Of a stretch of DNA of 64,000 nt, positions 49,600 to 62,624 are shown in pieces (the first letter of the stretch is position 1; every line of letters begins with the position of its first letter). The position numbers were made by a program, and so were the translations under genes. This DNA is from Ctenosaura bakeri (lineage: Eukaryota > Chordata > Lepidosauria > Squamata > Iguanidae): NCBI GenBank assembly GCA_948474755.1, contig CAOLHI010000654.1:124001-188000 (forward strand). Reading direction: 5' to 3'. The notes below the pieces were generated by a model that saw only the letters and a list, made by a program, of their open reading frames with translations, searched no databases and was not told the origin of the DNA.

Positions 49600-49797
49600 T
49601 GACTCTGACTCTGGTTCAAGTCAACTCTGACTTTTGGTGACTTTCTCCTAAGGTTTTCTTGGCAAGATTTATTCAGAGGAGGTTTGCCATTGTCTTCCTC
49701 TTAAACAGAGAGAGTGTGACCTGCCTAAGGTTTCAGCAGCTCAATGGGGATTTGAATCTCCTGGAATACTTGTCCAGCCCTCAAAGCTCTACACCTT
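49600..49797 (-). mobile_element. tRNA-derived SINE, reverse, near full length
   Basis: TTCAAGTCAACTCTGACTTT, GGTTTTCTTGGCAAGATTTA and GAGGAGGTTTGCCATTGTCT are the complement of the SINE body; GGGGATTTGAATCTCCTGGA covers the B box region of the tRNA-like head. Confidence 0.85.
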
Positions 49798-49804
49798 CCT
49801 GGCT

Positions 49805-49865
49805 TTTGGAAGTGCCTTCAAGTTAACTCTCACTTATGACAACCCTGTCCTAAGTTTTTCTCCCT
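49805..49865 (-). mobile_element. SINE 3' end fragment, reverse
   Basis: GAAGTGCCTTCAAGTTAACT and CTTATGACAACCCTGTCCTA repeat the 3' end of the SINE next to it, so this is a second copy in tandem. Confidence 0.75.
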
Positions 49866-52800
49866 AGTGCAGCCCTCCAACCACCATAATAATGCAGCCA
49901 AAAGCACACATAGTCAAGACTATGCTCCATTGAGTTTAGTGAGACTTTCCATAGAGTAGCCATGCTAAGCACTGTTGGTTAACTGTTAGTAACTGAAAGA
50001 ATGTCGCCTCTGCTCAGTTCTCTGCCTCCCCTTGTGGGATTATGCTAGATTTGCTTTCAAAGTACCTGCAAGAGAAATAAACAAAAATGTAAGAAGAACA
50101 TGTCAATAAGCAATTCTGTTCTATAAGCCTAATAATATATCAAAACAGTTCTGTAACCGCTGCCTCAATAAACATAACAAAGTTTTCCAATTAGAAATAT
50201 CAATAAGCCTAATATTTTTTAAAAAAACAATGTAATGTCAGCAGTACTAATAATTTCATTAAAATGAGTTACAAACAGCAACATAAAACCAGAGAAATGA
50301 TGTTGTGGAGAGAGAATACCTGAGAGCAAAGAAAGTTCAATTTCCATGGTGAAGGACATAATGCAGAGGTTTTAAATATTGCATAGAGACATACTGGCAG
50401 GCAGCTCTGCTGCTCACTACCAGATCTCACCTAGACTGGAACTTCTCTAAGAGGTTTGGATCAGGTCACTTTTCATTACACCTCATAAAGACTGAATTAC
50501 TCAAGCATCCACTTTGTGTATTGAAGAGCAGCAGTTGTGTTTGGACCCGGAACCAGTCAGAAACTTTAAAGTTTGGATCCGGACTTAGTCATACTAAGAG
50601 ATGCATGGAAACCAATGATATGGGTTAATCGTGGGTTTCAATTGGGTTATTTCAGTTGGCTACATCTGGATCCAGCTCTATGTTACTCAGAGGCGGCCAG
50701 CATGTGGCCTGTAGACTGAATGCAACCCCAGAAGAAAGATTTCATCCCTAGCAGCCCTGGCACATTTTAATCTAATGCATCTTTCTAAAAAAATCTAATT
50801 TCCTTGATTGCAGTAATTAAATGTAGAGCATTTGGTCTGTTCCCCTAAAACACCACCTACCATAGTTTTTGGACCATTTCTCTGTCAACATATATAGTTC
50901 CACAACTGTACCAAGTGGCTGATAGGCCAGAATTGCAGCCTTCTCCACTAATCTGAATACTTGGATCCATTTATTGTGTAATTTAAGTCTGTCATTATTT
51001 CATGCCTTTCAAATACACAGTATGTTCAGAGAGAATTAGAATGGCTTTTTGGAACAGCATTTGGTCCAGTTGAAACATTGTCAAGGATAATTTCAGTGTG
51101 AAATAGATGCCTCAAGAGGGAGGTAATGGGTTATAGCAGTATCTTACTCCATCTTGGGTCACCCATTTGGACTTGGGCCTTGGTGATTAATAACAGCTAA
51201 TCACCATTAGGTAACAGCTGTTAGTTATGGCAAAGACACAATGATCACAGCCCTTGAAGATATCAAAATGTATTTGGAAAAACACAGATTGTTCCAGCTG
51301 GAGACCACAAGAAAGACCTTGCTTTATTATTTGGGTAAAGAGGGTTGAATGGTAATATCGTACATTTGTATCTATTTTCACCTCTTTTTTAAAAGCACTT
51401 CTGGAATACTAACATAAACATGGAAAGTAATTGGTGGAATTATTACAGTCCTCCTTAGATGACAGCAAGTTGCCTTAGTTCTTTTCTGTTGTCTATAGTT
51501 TGTGTTTTCATCACTGTTGCATCAATACTTTCTTGTTTTTCTTCTGCTCACCCACTTGTGAGACAGCTCTCTCTCTCTTCTCATTGATTCTCCCATGATA
51601 GTCCAGGAACCTCTCACAGAGTTGTGGTGATAGCAACATATACATGATAGATATTGGTGTGAGACTGAGGAGGAGACAGGCTGAGCCCTCACTTCATTAC
51701 TTTGTGAAAGAACCTATGTGATCATTAACTCCCAGCCATCCATTTTTGAGACCAATGGAAAAAGAACAAAGGAGAGTTAGAGTGAGCAGAGAAGCCTCCA
51801 TGCCATGACTGAAAGATGCCTTGGATTCCTGTGGTAGCCTTCACGTGCTGATTTTGCCTTTTCATCTGTCATTTTATATACTAAATACTGTAGTGTCCAC
51901 AGAGAAGCTATGAGATACTGCAGAGTTCTTGCCTCCTGACATTTCTTCTGAATTTACTGGTACTCATCCCTATGTAAAATCAGCATGCTGTGCACAGTTT
52001 CCTGTGTGTTTTTAAGTTTAAGAATTTCTCAGTCCCCATGGAACCAGCTAAACTGAACTAAAATCAACCTGTGCTGTGCTGTTTAGAGTATGGCCTCACT
52101 GTTTTCCTGGATCAGAACCAAAAGCTCATCAATGAAGAATAAGTCCTCTCAGTCCACTATGGTTTCCAAGTAATTTCTAGATTTTTCCGTTTGTTTTCCC
52201 CATAAGTCTATCACTTCATTTACATATATACTATTTGTATTAATAACTGTCATCTACAAGGGAATACTGGAAATCAATAATGCCTTTAAACTGATGTCAT
52301 TAAAAAGCTATAAACTGTGCAAACATCTAAGTTTATTGGTTTCACTCTGTAGGTTTAATTTTCTAGGGAAAATGCCTTCCTGTGAAGCTGCTGCTGCAGA
52401 AATATTGAAAATGGAGATTGCAATTTTTTGTTCAAAGTTATGTACCAAAATCCATGGTTCAAATGATCATTAGAACAGGCTAAAGTTTTCACCATAAAAC
52501 ATCAACGTGCATATAACCATTAAGCCTTTGATATATCCCTCTATTATCTTTGACCAGACCATCTTAACCAGTCACCCCTTTCTCTTTGATCTCATTTTCT
52601 TTAAAAAGTTGTAGGTGAGGAAGTCTCCTATAGAGATGTTTTCTATATTAAGATGGATCAAGAAGAATGGTAGATCTCTTTTGTTTTAAGCCAGAAATTA
52701 ATAGCAGGTGAATTGGTATCTAGTGGTAGATCTCTGGATGACTTGTATATGATTGCCAACTCTTTGTAATTCCCAGTAGCAGATGATGTAATTTGCAATA

Positions 52801-53306
52801 GCAGATGATGAAATCTCTTATTTTGTGCTAATCATTTCTCTCTTAATCTCAGTGTTCCACACATATACAATCTAAGGATTATTTGGGTGCTTCTTACCTG
52901 CTCTTTGTGCAGCTCTGTTGGCCAACTTTAGAGAATTCACAGTCGCTAATCTACATAATCTTAGAAATAAGTTTCTACTTTAAAATGATGGTATACATAC
53001 AGATCATGGGTACACTAAGTGCTTCCCCGCCCACAAGCTATACTTTGCTTATGGCTTTAGTCCATGGACATTTGAAGTTCCAGTGAAATAATCAGAAGTA
53101 TGCCCTGCAGGCTTGAAATCTGATTATCTCTGGCTTAAACTAACAGTCTAGAAACTGTTCACATCTTACTAATTAACCCATATACCACCACTTAACTACA
53201 AACTATAGCCATTGCAACTTGTACTGGCCTTCAGAGCCCCATATCAGCCAGAGAGCAGATATACCACACAGTGCCCAGGGGAAAAGCAATAGTAGATGAA
53301 TTTATG

Positions 53307-53515
53307 GGCATTTCCGCACGACACTGTTATAGTGCTATTATTGCACTTTCAATCTTCTATGAAGTCCTGGGGTTTTCAGTTTAGGGAGGGGCCTTTAGAA
53401 TTCTGAGCCAGAGAGCTCCGGGGCCTCAGTAAACTACAAACCCCAGAATCCCACAGGATGTTGAAAGTGGAATAATAGCATAACAGGGTACCATAACAGG
53501 GTAGTGCGGAAAGGC
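53307..53515. mobile_element. Palindromic MITE, copy 3
   Basis: GGCATTTCCGCACGACACTG at the left and GGGTAGTGCGGAAAGGC at the right are the ends. The right arm has a small duplication (ATAACAGGGTA twice), and the centre has AGTAAACTACAAACCCCAGA as in copy 1. Confidence 0.85.
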
Positions 53516-53716
53516 TGGTAGTGGTTTGCTGTGGAAGTATCATATTAAACTGTAAGGGCCATGCCTGTAAGTGGCAGCATCTTTGAAAGCAAAAAGAATA
53601 GTTACTGCGAAATAAACACTAAAATTGTGTAAAATGAATGGTTCGTAAAGAGTCTAAATACTTCAGTGAAAATTTCAGGGTTGGTATGTCTCTTGAGAAT
53701 CCTGTGTGAATCCAAG

Positions 53717-53835
53717 ATTTCACAGAGCAAAAATGAGACATGTGTGGCCAAGCAACATCAAAGCATGGTCAAGGTGGCAACAGTTACTAATGAGGAAGAA
53801 CACAGACAATAGAAGTGGCTACAGCTGTTAGTTGA
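53717..53835 (+). repeat. Dispersed repeat family X, copy 4 (5' part)
   Basis: ATTTCACAGA, CCAAGCAACATCAAAGCATG and GTCAAGGTGGCAACAGTTAC align with the 5' part of copy 1 and then the similarity stops. Confidence 0.65.
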
Positions 53836-53899
53836 AATGTTCTCTCTGGTTGTACTCACATAGGTTACTGGAAAAGTAAGTGAGCTTTTATAATTGTTA

Positions 53900-53965
53900 T
53901 CATTTTATTTACTTGTATCTTGCTTTTCCTCCAGCCTAGGGACTCAAGGCAGCGTTTAATGTTTC
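53900..53965 (+). repeat. Dispersed repeat fragment
   Basis: TTTATTTACTTGTATCTTGC and GGGACTCAAGGCAGC match the type seen near 5423. Confidence 0.4.
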
Positions 53966-54699
53966 AGAGATCTAATGCTGAAGAGTGCTATGAATTTTGT
54001 ACCCCATTCCACCAATCTTAAGTTGGTCAGCAATTGATATTCTGTTGCTTACTTTGAATCACCTACATTCAAACAGAGCATGATGAAATCTGTTTACAGC
54101 TACTTTGTTATGATCCTTATAAAAACTTCTACATCCTATGCTCTGAGATAGATTTATTCTCATGCTCTGGTGCTTTATATCCAAAGCTACATGGGATGGT
54201 GTTTAGAAACAGAGGCGGTCTCTTCTATAAAATGTGTTGCTGTAAATAAAAGCATTTATGGACCTCCCGGGATGGGCTTTCTAAGATGAGAATTAAAATA
54301 TTCCCTGATTCACGCTTGTGAAATGAAAAGCGGCCTCTACTCTGATGTTAATTTGCTGTATAAAACTCTAAATATAAATCTGTAGTTGCTCTGTAGTCTT
54401 TGAAATTTATATTTATCATCATGTGTAATTGTTAAGGTTGTTTTATGAGGCTATCACTTAAAAGAAACTGTAAACCCAAAATAGAAGTCAAACTGGTGCA
54501 TTTATAACACTGCAGTAAATGCATTGTTCCCAGTTTCAGAGGCAGGTTGGCATAGATGTTTGGTTTTCTCTACTGAAATGAATAGGGGTGCCCTGGTGCA
54601 CTAGGGAAGGAAAAAATATTCAAAAATATTTGCAAAATGGTCAGAAAAGATATTTTTGAGTACTGAGAAACCCTTTTGATAAGAATCTTGGACAAATAA

Positions 54700-54985
54700 A
54701 AATCTTTGCAGTTTGGGACTTACTCTGCCCAAAATTCTCACCTGGTTCCTTTGCATAGAAAACAACAATTTCAGCACAGAAAATGCCATAACTTGTGGTT
54801 GATTTGCATAGAAATCAACGTTTTCTGTACACAAAACAGTATTTCCTCCATAACGATTAGTACTTCTGAAGAGAAACATTATTTTCTCTACTGATAATTC
54901 TGTGCAGACAATGCTGTTTCCTATGCTGAAAATGTTGCTTTCCACTGCATGAACATTTTGCACAGAATAAATCCTGGATTGCAAA
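54700..54985. repeat. Degenerate TGCA/AGAAAA array, both orientations
   Basis: TTTGCATAGAAAACAAC, TTTTCTGTACACAAAACAG, TTCTGTGCAGACAATGC and TTTTGCACAGAATAAAT recur irregularly. It resembles the array at 30720-31060. Confidence 0.65.
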
Positions 54986-55193
54986 CAGGTTTCAAAAACT
55001 CTGTGGTTTTCAAAGATTTCCTTACAGCAGGAATGAAATTGTTAAAAGTACTTGTCGCTTCCTTTGAGGGGAAAAAAAAAGTTAATGAAAAATTGTATCC
55101 TGGTTGACATGATGAGCACAAAACTGGGTTTGAACCACTGTTTGGGATATACTTAGATATTTTCTGACACTACTCTGGTTTCTCTTTCTTAAG

Positions 55194-55277
55194 AGCCACC
55201 ATATTTTACTTCTGAACCAGAAAGCCGAATTGTAGCTGAAGTGGAGAAGACTGTGCATATCCGGTGTCAGGCAATGG
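55194..55277 (+). CDS. SDK1: SDK1 exon: start of the next Ig domain (about Ig4)
   Basis: This 84 bp exon lies after a strong polypyrimidine tract (GGTTTCTCTTTCTTAAG) and ends at TGG|GTAAGT, a consensus donor. Of the two adjacent AG acceptors, only the first keeps the frame: it completes GAG (Glu) with the G from the previous exon. It encodes PPYFTSEPESRIVAEVEKTV followed by HIRCQAM and half of a Gly codon. The Cys is the B-strand disulphide residue. PPYF-x-EPESRI-x-AEVE is the segment I associate with SDK1. The SDK2 counterpart as I recall it reads closer to PPxFxxEPxRxIxAEME, which favours SDK1. Both flanking introns are phase 1, so the exon could be skipped with no frameshift (84 = 3x28), but that would destroy the Ig fold. 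Confidence 0.9.
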
Positions 55278-58200
55278 GTAAGTGAGGTGTGAACCACCAG
55301 TTGCAGTTTTTATTAAAGTTGCTGTCGGCTACATGTGGGAACTGTGGTTTGCTTGTTTATTGCTTTATAAAATACGATTCTCTAGGTGACATACTCAATA
55401 CAAAACAAAATTAAAACAATTTTTACAAATACAACAATTACCAGCCAAAAAAGATGAATCATGCTTGTCTGCTGGGCAGACTGCCTTCTCTTCTGTTGTC
55501 TGTGCTCCTTGCCTTAAAGGATGCGTTCGACAAATGTGGTTGGCTAAAAAGGATTAGTGTCTTGATCTGAGTGAATTAATGGAAGTAAAACAGCGGCTTT
55601 GGGACCCATAACTTGGGCTGTGGAGAAACAATCAATAATTGCAATAGTTAAAGCTCCTTGTTTCTTAAAATTATGGTGCTTTTGTAGTGGGAGGAAAATG
55701 TCAGCTAGAGGAACGTTTAAGTGTAGTTACACTTCTGTGGTAGCAAGCTTTCATCCACAGTTTAATTGGAAGGTATTTGAACATCACTAAAACCTTCACA
55801 ATATTTATAATTCCACTTAAAATGAAAGGCTTTTTTAGGACTAATTCCATGGAACCATGCTAATTAAAAAAAAAGTAAGCATAATCTGCTTCTTAGAGCT
55901 GCTAAGTCGATAAACCAAAAGTGAATTGATTCAGTCACCAAATCATCATGACCTTGACAAAAGTTAGGTCCACTGCCCATATTTTCATTTTATTTGCTTG
56001 TTTATTAAAACCATTTTTCTTCAGTGGTTACAAGGCAGCTTACAGCTGAGTATACAACTAAAATGCTCTAACATGAATGTATAAATATTTGGCTTAGGTA
56101 CCTACAGGTAAATTCATCTGAGAGCTTTGTTGTTCTTCCCCTGTTGAGTTCACCCTCTGTGGAAAACTCAGCTGTGTCCTAAGGGATGCATGAAATGGCT
56201 CTTCAGAAATTTGAGTCAAACCACGTGAGGGGTCGGCACTCCTCAACAGCAACTGACTTCCACAGTTAGTGCATGCCCTCAACTTTGTATGCAACTTTAG
56301 CAATGCCCTTGTCACCTATTAGACAGGAGTGTGTATGTCTGTTTTGTTTAAGTATGCTCTTGGTGCACTAGTTGTGTGAACTGGCTGCTGGCAATAACAC
56401 ACACAAGTCTGCAGACTGTGAGAATATCTGAACATATCGAACAAGGGTACTGATTTTTTCTGGAGTGTTGTCCTAGTTCCTAAATGCCCTTCCTGAGGAA
56501 ATAAGCCTGATACCAGTGTGGCTTTCCTTTATTTACCAGGCAAATGCTTTCTAATTCACTCATGCATCTTAACGCACGTCCACTTTCTTAAGCATCTAAA
56601 ATTCTCTGAGTTTTAATTGATGTTTTGTAGGCATGCATTGTTGTCTAAGCAAGCACTCTACTACCTTATTCTTGTTGCGACTAATTCATGTGACTTAAAT
56701 TATGAAAGATAGAAGTCTATAGCTTGAAGTTCTACAAATTGGTCCATAGACCACCACATCTGAAGTAAGACATTGTTTTGTTTGGGGCTGGGCTTAAGTA
56801 AGTATATTTAAGTATACAAGACTGAGTGTCAGATTCTGAATCCATACCAAAACTTTAGTGCAATTTCACAACTTCTGATGAATGAGTTGGTTAGAACTAA
56901 TTTTTGAGGCTGTTCAGAGCATGGAATTTAAGAACAAAGTTCTTGTTGCAAATGTCTCCTGGGAAGGTCTCCCTCACTGATTCCAGCTTCCATATATCTC
57001 TAGCATTTTGACTGTTTCCTTTTCTGCTGTTGCTTCTTATCCTGAATTGCAGAACTATATAATAACGAGATGCTTTAACTGCATATACAGTGGTCTAGCA
57101 ATTGCTCTGACCCAGATCATCATCCAAATAGCCATGTTTTTAAAAGATGTGCAAGGGAAAAATGTTAAGACTTCCATAAGAAATTATAAACTCCGTGGTA
57201 AAAGTGATAGATCACTTCTACCTACATATCAGAGAAATAAGTCAAGATACCCACCTAGACTTTTTCACATTCTCTACAACAGAGACATGGTTGTTCTGAA
57301 GTGATTTATAGTTTACAGAGAACTTTCTGTTTATTTCCTGCATATTTTCATAGAAATCCGTTCCCAAGCATCCCCAAGATACATTTTACCCAGAGCCCAT
57401 TATCAACAGAGACAAATGGTGTAACTCAGGGCAAATACATATCAAGTCCAACAGTGACAACTGTTAATCTTTCATAGGCTTACCTCCAAACTATAGCAGG
57501 TCAGTAATACGAGAGGACGTGCCTGTCAAATCTGTGGCAGCCATACTGCTGACCCAAAAAAAAGAAAGATAACAAAACCAAGTTACTAATTCCAAACTCA
57601 TGGCTGACTGGCAGGAACCTGGGAAATCTAAGCCGTGACTGTCATGGCTGTTCATTTTTTGGTTTATCAAAGAACTAAGCACCTCTCACTCCACAACAAC
57701 TGCTTAGTAGTGAAGAACCAATGTGCTTTTTAAATATATTTCTCTATTTAATTGTGTTCTTTGACGCATTAAAAATTGTGACTGGACTTTTTTTTTTAAA
57801 AAAATTATACACCACTTTTGAGTCACATACCAGGAGAAAGGCAGAGTATGCATTAAAAATAACTAATCAGCTAAATAAAATAAAACAAAACAAGACAAAA
57901 TAAGAAGATACATTAGGCAGGATGTCCTTGAAAGTCAAAGAAATGTTTTCTTTGGGGACAGAGTGTTAACTCTTTAAGAAGCCATTTTTCTCAGATTGGG
58001 AGGGTGGATTCTAGCAGGAATAATCTGGGACTAGGGAACTATAAAGCCCCAATCAATGTGCAGCTTTTGACCAAGGAACTTCTGAATTTGTAACGGCCCA
58101 AGATGCTGAGGTTCTGGCTCCCTTGTTGCTCCACTGTCTTGCTCTGTAGATTCTTGTTAAGGAGAACATGAACGGTTCAGCCAGAAGCCAGCAGGGTGGT

Positions 58201-59549
58201 CCAAGGGATGTCATTGTTCAGATTTCTGAACAACCAGGCAAAGATCAGAAGGGTTAAAGATAAGCAGTGTGGTCCAAGATGGACTAATACTCAGCTTCCA
58301 TTTGCTGCAGAGGGTGGATGTAGGTGTCTAAATGGCCATTCTGGCAGTGAGTCGGTCAGACTAGGAAGACAGATCTGGAGCAATTCTTACCCATGGATGA
58401 TGATCAGGATTAACAGAATTTGTAATCTGGCAACTAGAATTTTGTGCCCCCAGCACATTGTAGAGATATTCAGGAAAAAAGGACACATAGAAGACACAAG
58501 ACCAAGTGAGAAATAGAATTCAGCTTGGTTGATGATATGGAATAAAGGGAGGGACGCTTAGGATGAGACATTAGATCCTGTGCATCATTTTATCACTGGG
58601 ACTTAATGCAGCATAAACCAGATCAAGAAATGAAGATCATGGTTTAAGTGCTTCTCACTTGGCCCATGCCTGTCCATATTAGTGCTCTATTTCCAGGTCT
58701 CTTGATGCTGTAGTTAGGAGGTATACAACAAGTGCTAACTTTGTTACTGTTTGTTGTAAGCAGTATTTGGTGGAGCCCAGCGTCGCAGAAAGGACATAAA
58801 ATGAAATGGGAGCGTGCCAAGCCAGGTGCTTGAATAATAGCCCTGGGAGCATATCAGAGCTGCTCGGTGCCCTGACCATAAACAGGCAGGAAGTCTCAAT
58901 TTGTCACAACTCCTGTGGGGTTCTTTGGCACAAAACCCATTTATTCCATCTTTGTGCACTGTGAGTGTGAGAGACAAAGATTAAATTTACTTGATACAAC
59001 TAGATGAACTATAAATAAAATTACAACCTGTAAAGGACAACCTTTTTACTTCATTGTAAATTGAATTTTCTTGGGAGCAAAGTTCCGTTCTCTTCCTTGG
59101 CAGTGAATCCTGTTGCAGAGGTTTAAAATGCAATGTATCTTTGCTTGTTTTTTCAAGAGAATCTTGGATTTAAAGAATATTTAGATTATATAGTGCCAGC
59201 AGTCTGGAGGAATCAAACATTTTTTAAATTAATTGTACAGAAATTCTGGCAGTTTTGGAGAAAGAGCTCCAGTAGATTTCAGTAAATGATCAAGAAAATA
59301 GAGCAATTATTAGCGCAAACAAACAAACACCTAATAATGCATAAAGAACAAAATGCTGATGCAGGTTCATTTGTGCTTAAATGTCCCACGACCTGGGACA
59401 TTCTACATGAAAAATTTGCTCTGTCCACTGAGCTATAGTCCTTTTCAGCTAAAGGGTAAGCACATTTCCTAACAGTTGTCATCTTCAGTGAGATTCTTTC
59501 TCTCCTATATAGGAAAGGAAGACTTCTTTTAAGTCATAAATATTGTGTT

Positions 59550-59564
59550 CACACACACACACAC
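59550..59564. repeat. Short CA repeat
   Basis: Seven CA units. Confidence 0.85.
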
Positions 59565-59717
59565 CATTGCACAACACAAATACATACATATCTGCTGACC
59601 AAGGCCAAGACCCAATGGTATGCTTCAATAAGTAGCACTGCTGGACTTGGTACCACAGTGCAGCCCTATGTGGTGCCCAAGATCTGCTCCAGAAGAGTTC
59701 CCAGCTATCCAAAGCAA

Positions 59718-59737
59718 TTTTTTTTTTTTTTTTTTTT
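59718..59737. repeat. Run of 20 T
   Basis: It could be a reverse-strand poly(A) tail of a retroposed sequence to its left (59590-59715), which I cannot identify. Confidence 0.9.
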
Positions 59738-62429
59738 GAGGAGGCGATCAGGGAGGATTGAAGAACAAGGGAGAGATCACTCATGCTGGCAAAAGTGGAA
59801 GAATCCAGTGGAAGTACAGCACTGATCCTGGTCTGACTAATTTGGAATAAGCTTCTGGTCAATAGCAGTTTTATTAATCGGCAAACCAGATAATCTAGTA
59901 AAATTTACAGCCCCGTTCAGTACAATTAAAAGCTCCTAAGACAGATCTTTGTGCTGTATATGCCTGTGTGTGTGTGTGTGGATAAAATCTGTACATGTCT
60001 GTTTTATCTATTTAAAAAAGTCTGTTAAACACCAACTTTATCTTTTCTTCCTGTCTTTCTTGCTTGGGAACATCATGAGGAGAGCAATGGAATGGTGAAA
60101 TAAGAAGTGGGCCTGGTGTATTCTTACTTTCACATATGATCCAACATATGTGTAAATGTATGAATAGGGTATTAGAGATGGAAAGATAGCTGTCCATTGA
60201 TAACACGATGGAAAATCTTGTTAACAGTGTTGAATGGTTAGAGGGCAATTGAGAGAGTAATGCCTAATGCTAGACTTCACTCAACTGTGTTTCCACAATT
60301 GCCATTATTTAAGCTTCAAAGCATTTCCTGTCCTCTGTCTAGGGGACTATTCCATTTTTTGTATCATCTGTTTCCTCATTACTCAGTGGTAATTTGTATT
60401 TTCCCAGGGGGGATTTGATGAGATTAATAACATTTGCATTGAGAATTCTGACAATCAGACTGTACACAAATTCTATAGATGGGCCTTTGGTATGAAATTT
60501 AAATTGTGTTATTTCACAGTGGTACACTGTGTCTATTTTGTATCAGACAACACACACAGCACACAAAAGATGACTCTCTTGGGCAAAAAATAGCTTTATT
60601 ATTCAAGCAAAATGGAAACTTCAAATGTGATTTCAGGAACTGATTACATCCTTGTACAGAAATATAATTTCATGGCTGCTCCAGTATTCCCCCCCCCTTT
60701 TTTTAAAAAAAAAACCCCAGTTTTCTCATTTGTTGCTGTGCTCTTGAGGGGAATAATGCATCTTTCATTCTCCACAGAAAGATGAGTAAACTGAAAACAA
60801 CTTGTTACATATTATTGTATTTGTTGTATTTTGAAGTTCTCCATTTTGCATTGGATGTTTAAATTTGATACAGCATGATAGGTTATGTCTGTATTTGCAC
60901 ATAATCTCTAGTCTCCATACAGTGTGAAAACTTGCTGGTGAAAGTATTTTGAACTCTAGATGGTCCAGTAAATGATGATTACCCTGATCCAGAAATCCAT
61001 ATTAGTTTAGATTTTGTCTGTAGAGCTCATTCTCATAGCAGTGGAGTCTCTGTCTCCTCCCAAAGACAAGTGGACCTAGTTCTGCTTCTTTGTCTACAAT
61101 AAACAGGGAAACCTTTCAGAATGGGTGACCTCAGCCCATAGTTGGGCTGCTAAACTGCAATGGAAGACATACTTGGCTTACATTTAGCCATTTGATCCAT
61201 TTCATTGAGTAGCTTAGATTTAATCTAAATAACTTCACAGTATACCAATCAGGCTTCTTAACCCAATCACAATGGTTTGGCTTATATCCCTCTAACTTCA
61301 TTGTGTTGTTCCTTATTTGATAGTCATAAGTCACTCTTAACTGATAGAATAAGGAAAAACTTCACTGTCTTGCAATTTGACTCATGGTTATGCAGGGGTA
61401 ACTCCACAAAAATGGAGAGCGAGTGGTGTGCTTGTCCCTTTTCCTTCCCTGTGTCTTTCAGACTGTCCATTACTGTTCCATAGTTCTTTCTTCTTTACCA
61501 GACAAATGACTTGGAGAACTCTTCCGTCAACTGCTGGAAGAGGATGCTGTCAGAAGGTCTTGAGAATAGCTAAAATAAAAGTAAATGTACATTTGATAAA
61601 GCCCCATATATTCTATTATCACTTGTGGTCATTTAAGCCTGTCCTTATCTCTCAGCCTCACTTTCCCAGCTGCCTGAACATGGGAACTGTTAACCCCTAG
61701 GCTGTGCTTTGAACACACAAAAGCAGTCCACTCCATTTACTCAGATATAAGTTTGGTCAGGAGGAGGTGGATGTACTTTCCTAGTAAGGATGTATGGATA
61801 TCACATCCTCATGTGCTTCAGTAGCATATGAGGACATAAGAGGCCACAATCCTGTTGGTGTATTATTCATGCTTAAATAGGCCAGAGCAGGTGGTGGCAG
61901 CAGGGGGGGGAAAGGCCAGAGTTTTTCACAAAGCGAAAAGGACTATGAAATAGGGAAGCATTGGGGAAGTGGACTGTGTGAAGCTGGCAGATTTTGCTTG
62001 CCTTCTTCTACTATTACCCTGGACCAAGTGCAACCCCTAGCAGGGTGCACCAATAGGATTGCAGCCCAAGTCTTACAAATACTACAAATAGTTTCTGCCT
62101 TGTCATTTGACCTTTCAAAAGTTCACTTGGCATGATTAACTGAATTCTTCTGTCATAATGTTTAATGTTTTCTCATTCTGATGTATAGTTTGGTTGTGGT
62201 TAAAAAGGGCGGGGGGGATATAGAGATGTAATTCTTTGTTGAAGAGCTTGACATTGGGCTTTCTACAGCCTTCTTTCCTTTGACAACATAATGTATGCTT
62301 TATAGGAGGCATTTTCAGAACAGTTTATCCATATACAACCTTATAAAGGGCAATGATAGATCAGCATAAAGCACTGTGTTGTGCACATGCATATATTAAG
62401 AGTTTTCTCTCTGTTTCTGTTTTGGGCAG

Positions 62430-62624
62430 GTGTCCCACTTCCTACTCTGGTATGGTATAAAGATGCTGTCCCTGTCCTTAAATTGCTGAATCCTCGCTAC
62501 AAAGTTCTGCTCAATGGGAGCCTGCAGATCCAGGGACTGCAGCCCGATGACTCTGGAATCTTTCAGTGTTTTGCAAGGAATGAGGTTGGGGAGATGCAGA
62601 CCTATTCGTTCCTGGATGTTACTA
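62430..62624 (+). CDS. SDK1: SDK1 exon: remainder of the Ig4-type domain
   Basis: This 195 bp exon starts after TTTGGGCAG and ends at ACTA|GTAAGT. It is phase 1 at both ends. It encodes about 65 residues: VPLPTLVWYKDAVPV with the core Trp, NPRYKVLLNGSLQIQGL with an N-glycosylation sequon (NGS), and the F-strand signature DDSGIFQCFARNEVGE, in which the usual Tyr before the disulphide Cys is Phe. It ends SFLDVT, where the linker to the next Ig domain would begin. GVPLPTL-x-WYKDA and NPRYKVL match SDK1 as I remember it better than SDK2. The frame stays open past the donor for about 77 codons, but that extension has no Ig character and the GTAAGT donor is strong, so the exon is ended at 62624. 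Confidence 0.92.

Larger units (their letters stand above)
41513..55193 (+). other. SDK1: SDK1 intron, 13.7 kb, phase 1
   Basis: The intron begins GTAATT and ends TCTTAAG. It separates the two Ig domains. It contains a reverse-strand repeat-family copy near 42085, a DNA element at 43828-44092, an AT-palindrome element at 47390-47665, a 39 bp duplication at 47926, a TTA microsatellite at 48061, SINE pieces at 49600-49860, a palindromic element at 53307-53515 and a TGCA-rich array near 54700. The stretches 44100-47380 and 49870-53300 show no feature I can name. Confidence 0.85.
55278..62429 (+). other. SDK1: SDK1 intron, 7.2 kb, phase 1
   Basis: The intron begins GTAAGT and ends TTGGGCAG and interrupts the Ig4-type domain after its first cysteine. 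Only simple repeats (CA near 59550, a 20 T run at 59718, GT near 59965) and a degenerate backbone-type repeat near 55985 are apparent. Open frames near 57008 and 58196 are unsupported by any domain. Confidence 0.85.

Noticed and set aside
58020..58500. Possible exon or gene remnant (106-codon frame)
   Set aside because: No splice sites in a compatible phase and no domain; the repeated GTGGTCCAAG blocks suggest an old repeat instead.
59590..59870. Retroposed gene or LINE next to the 20 T run
   Set aside because: A reverse 125-codon frame exists, but no protein motif could be recognised and no target duplication was seen.
40185..62624. SDK2 as the gene identity
   Set aside because: The segments PPYFTSEPESRI, GVPLPTL and NPRYKVL fit remembered SDK1 better. 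It remains the only serious alternative.
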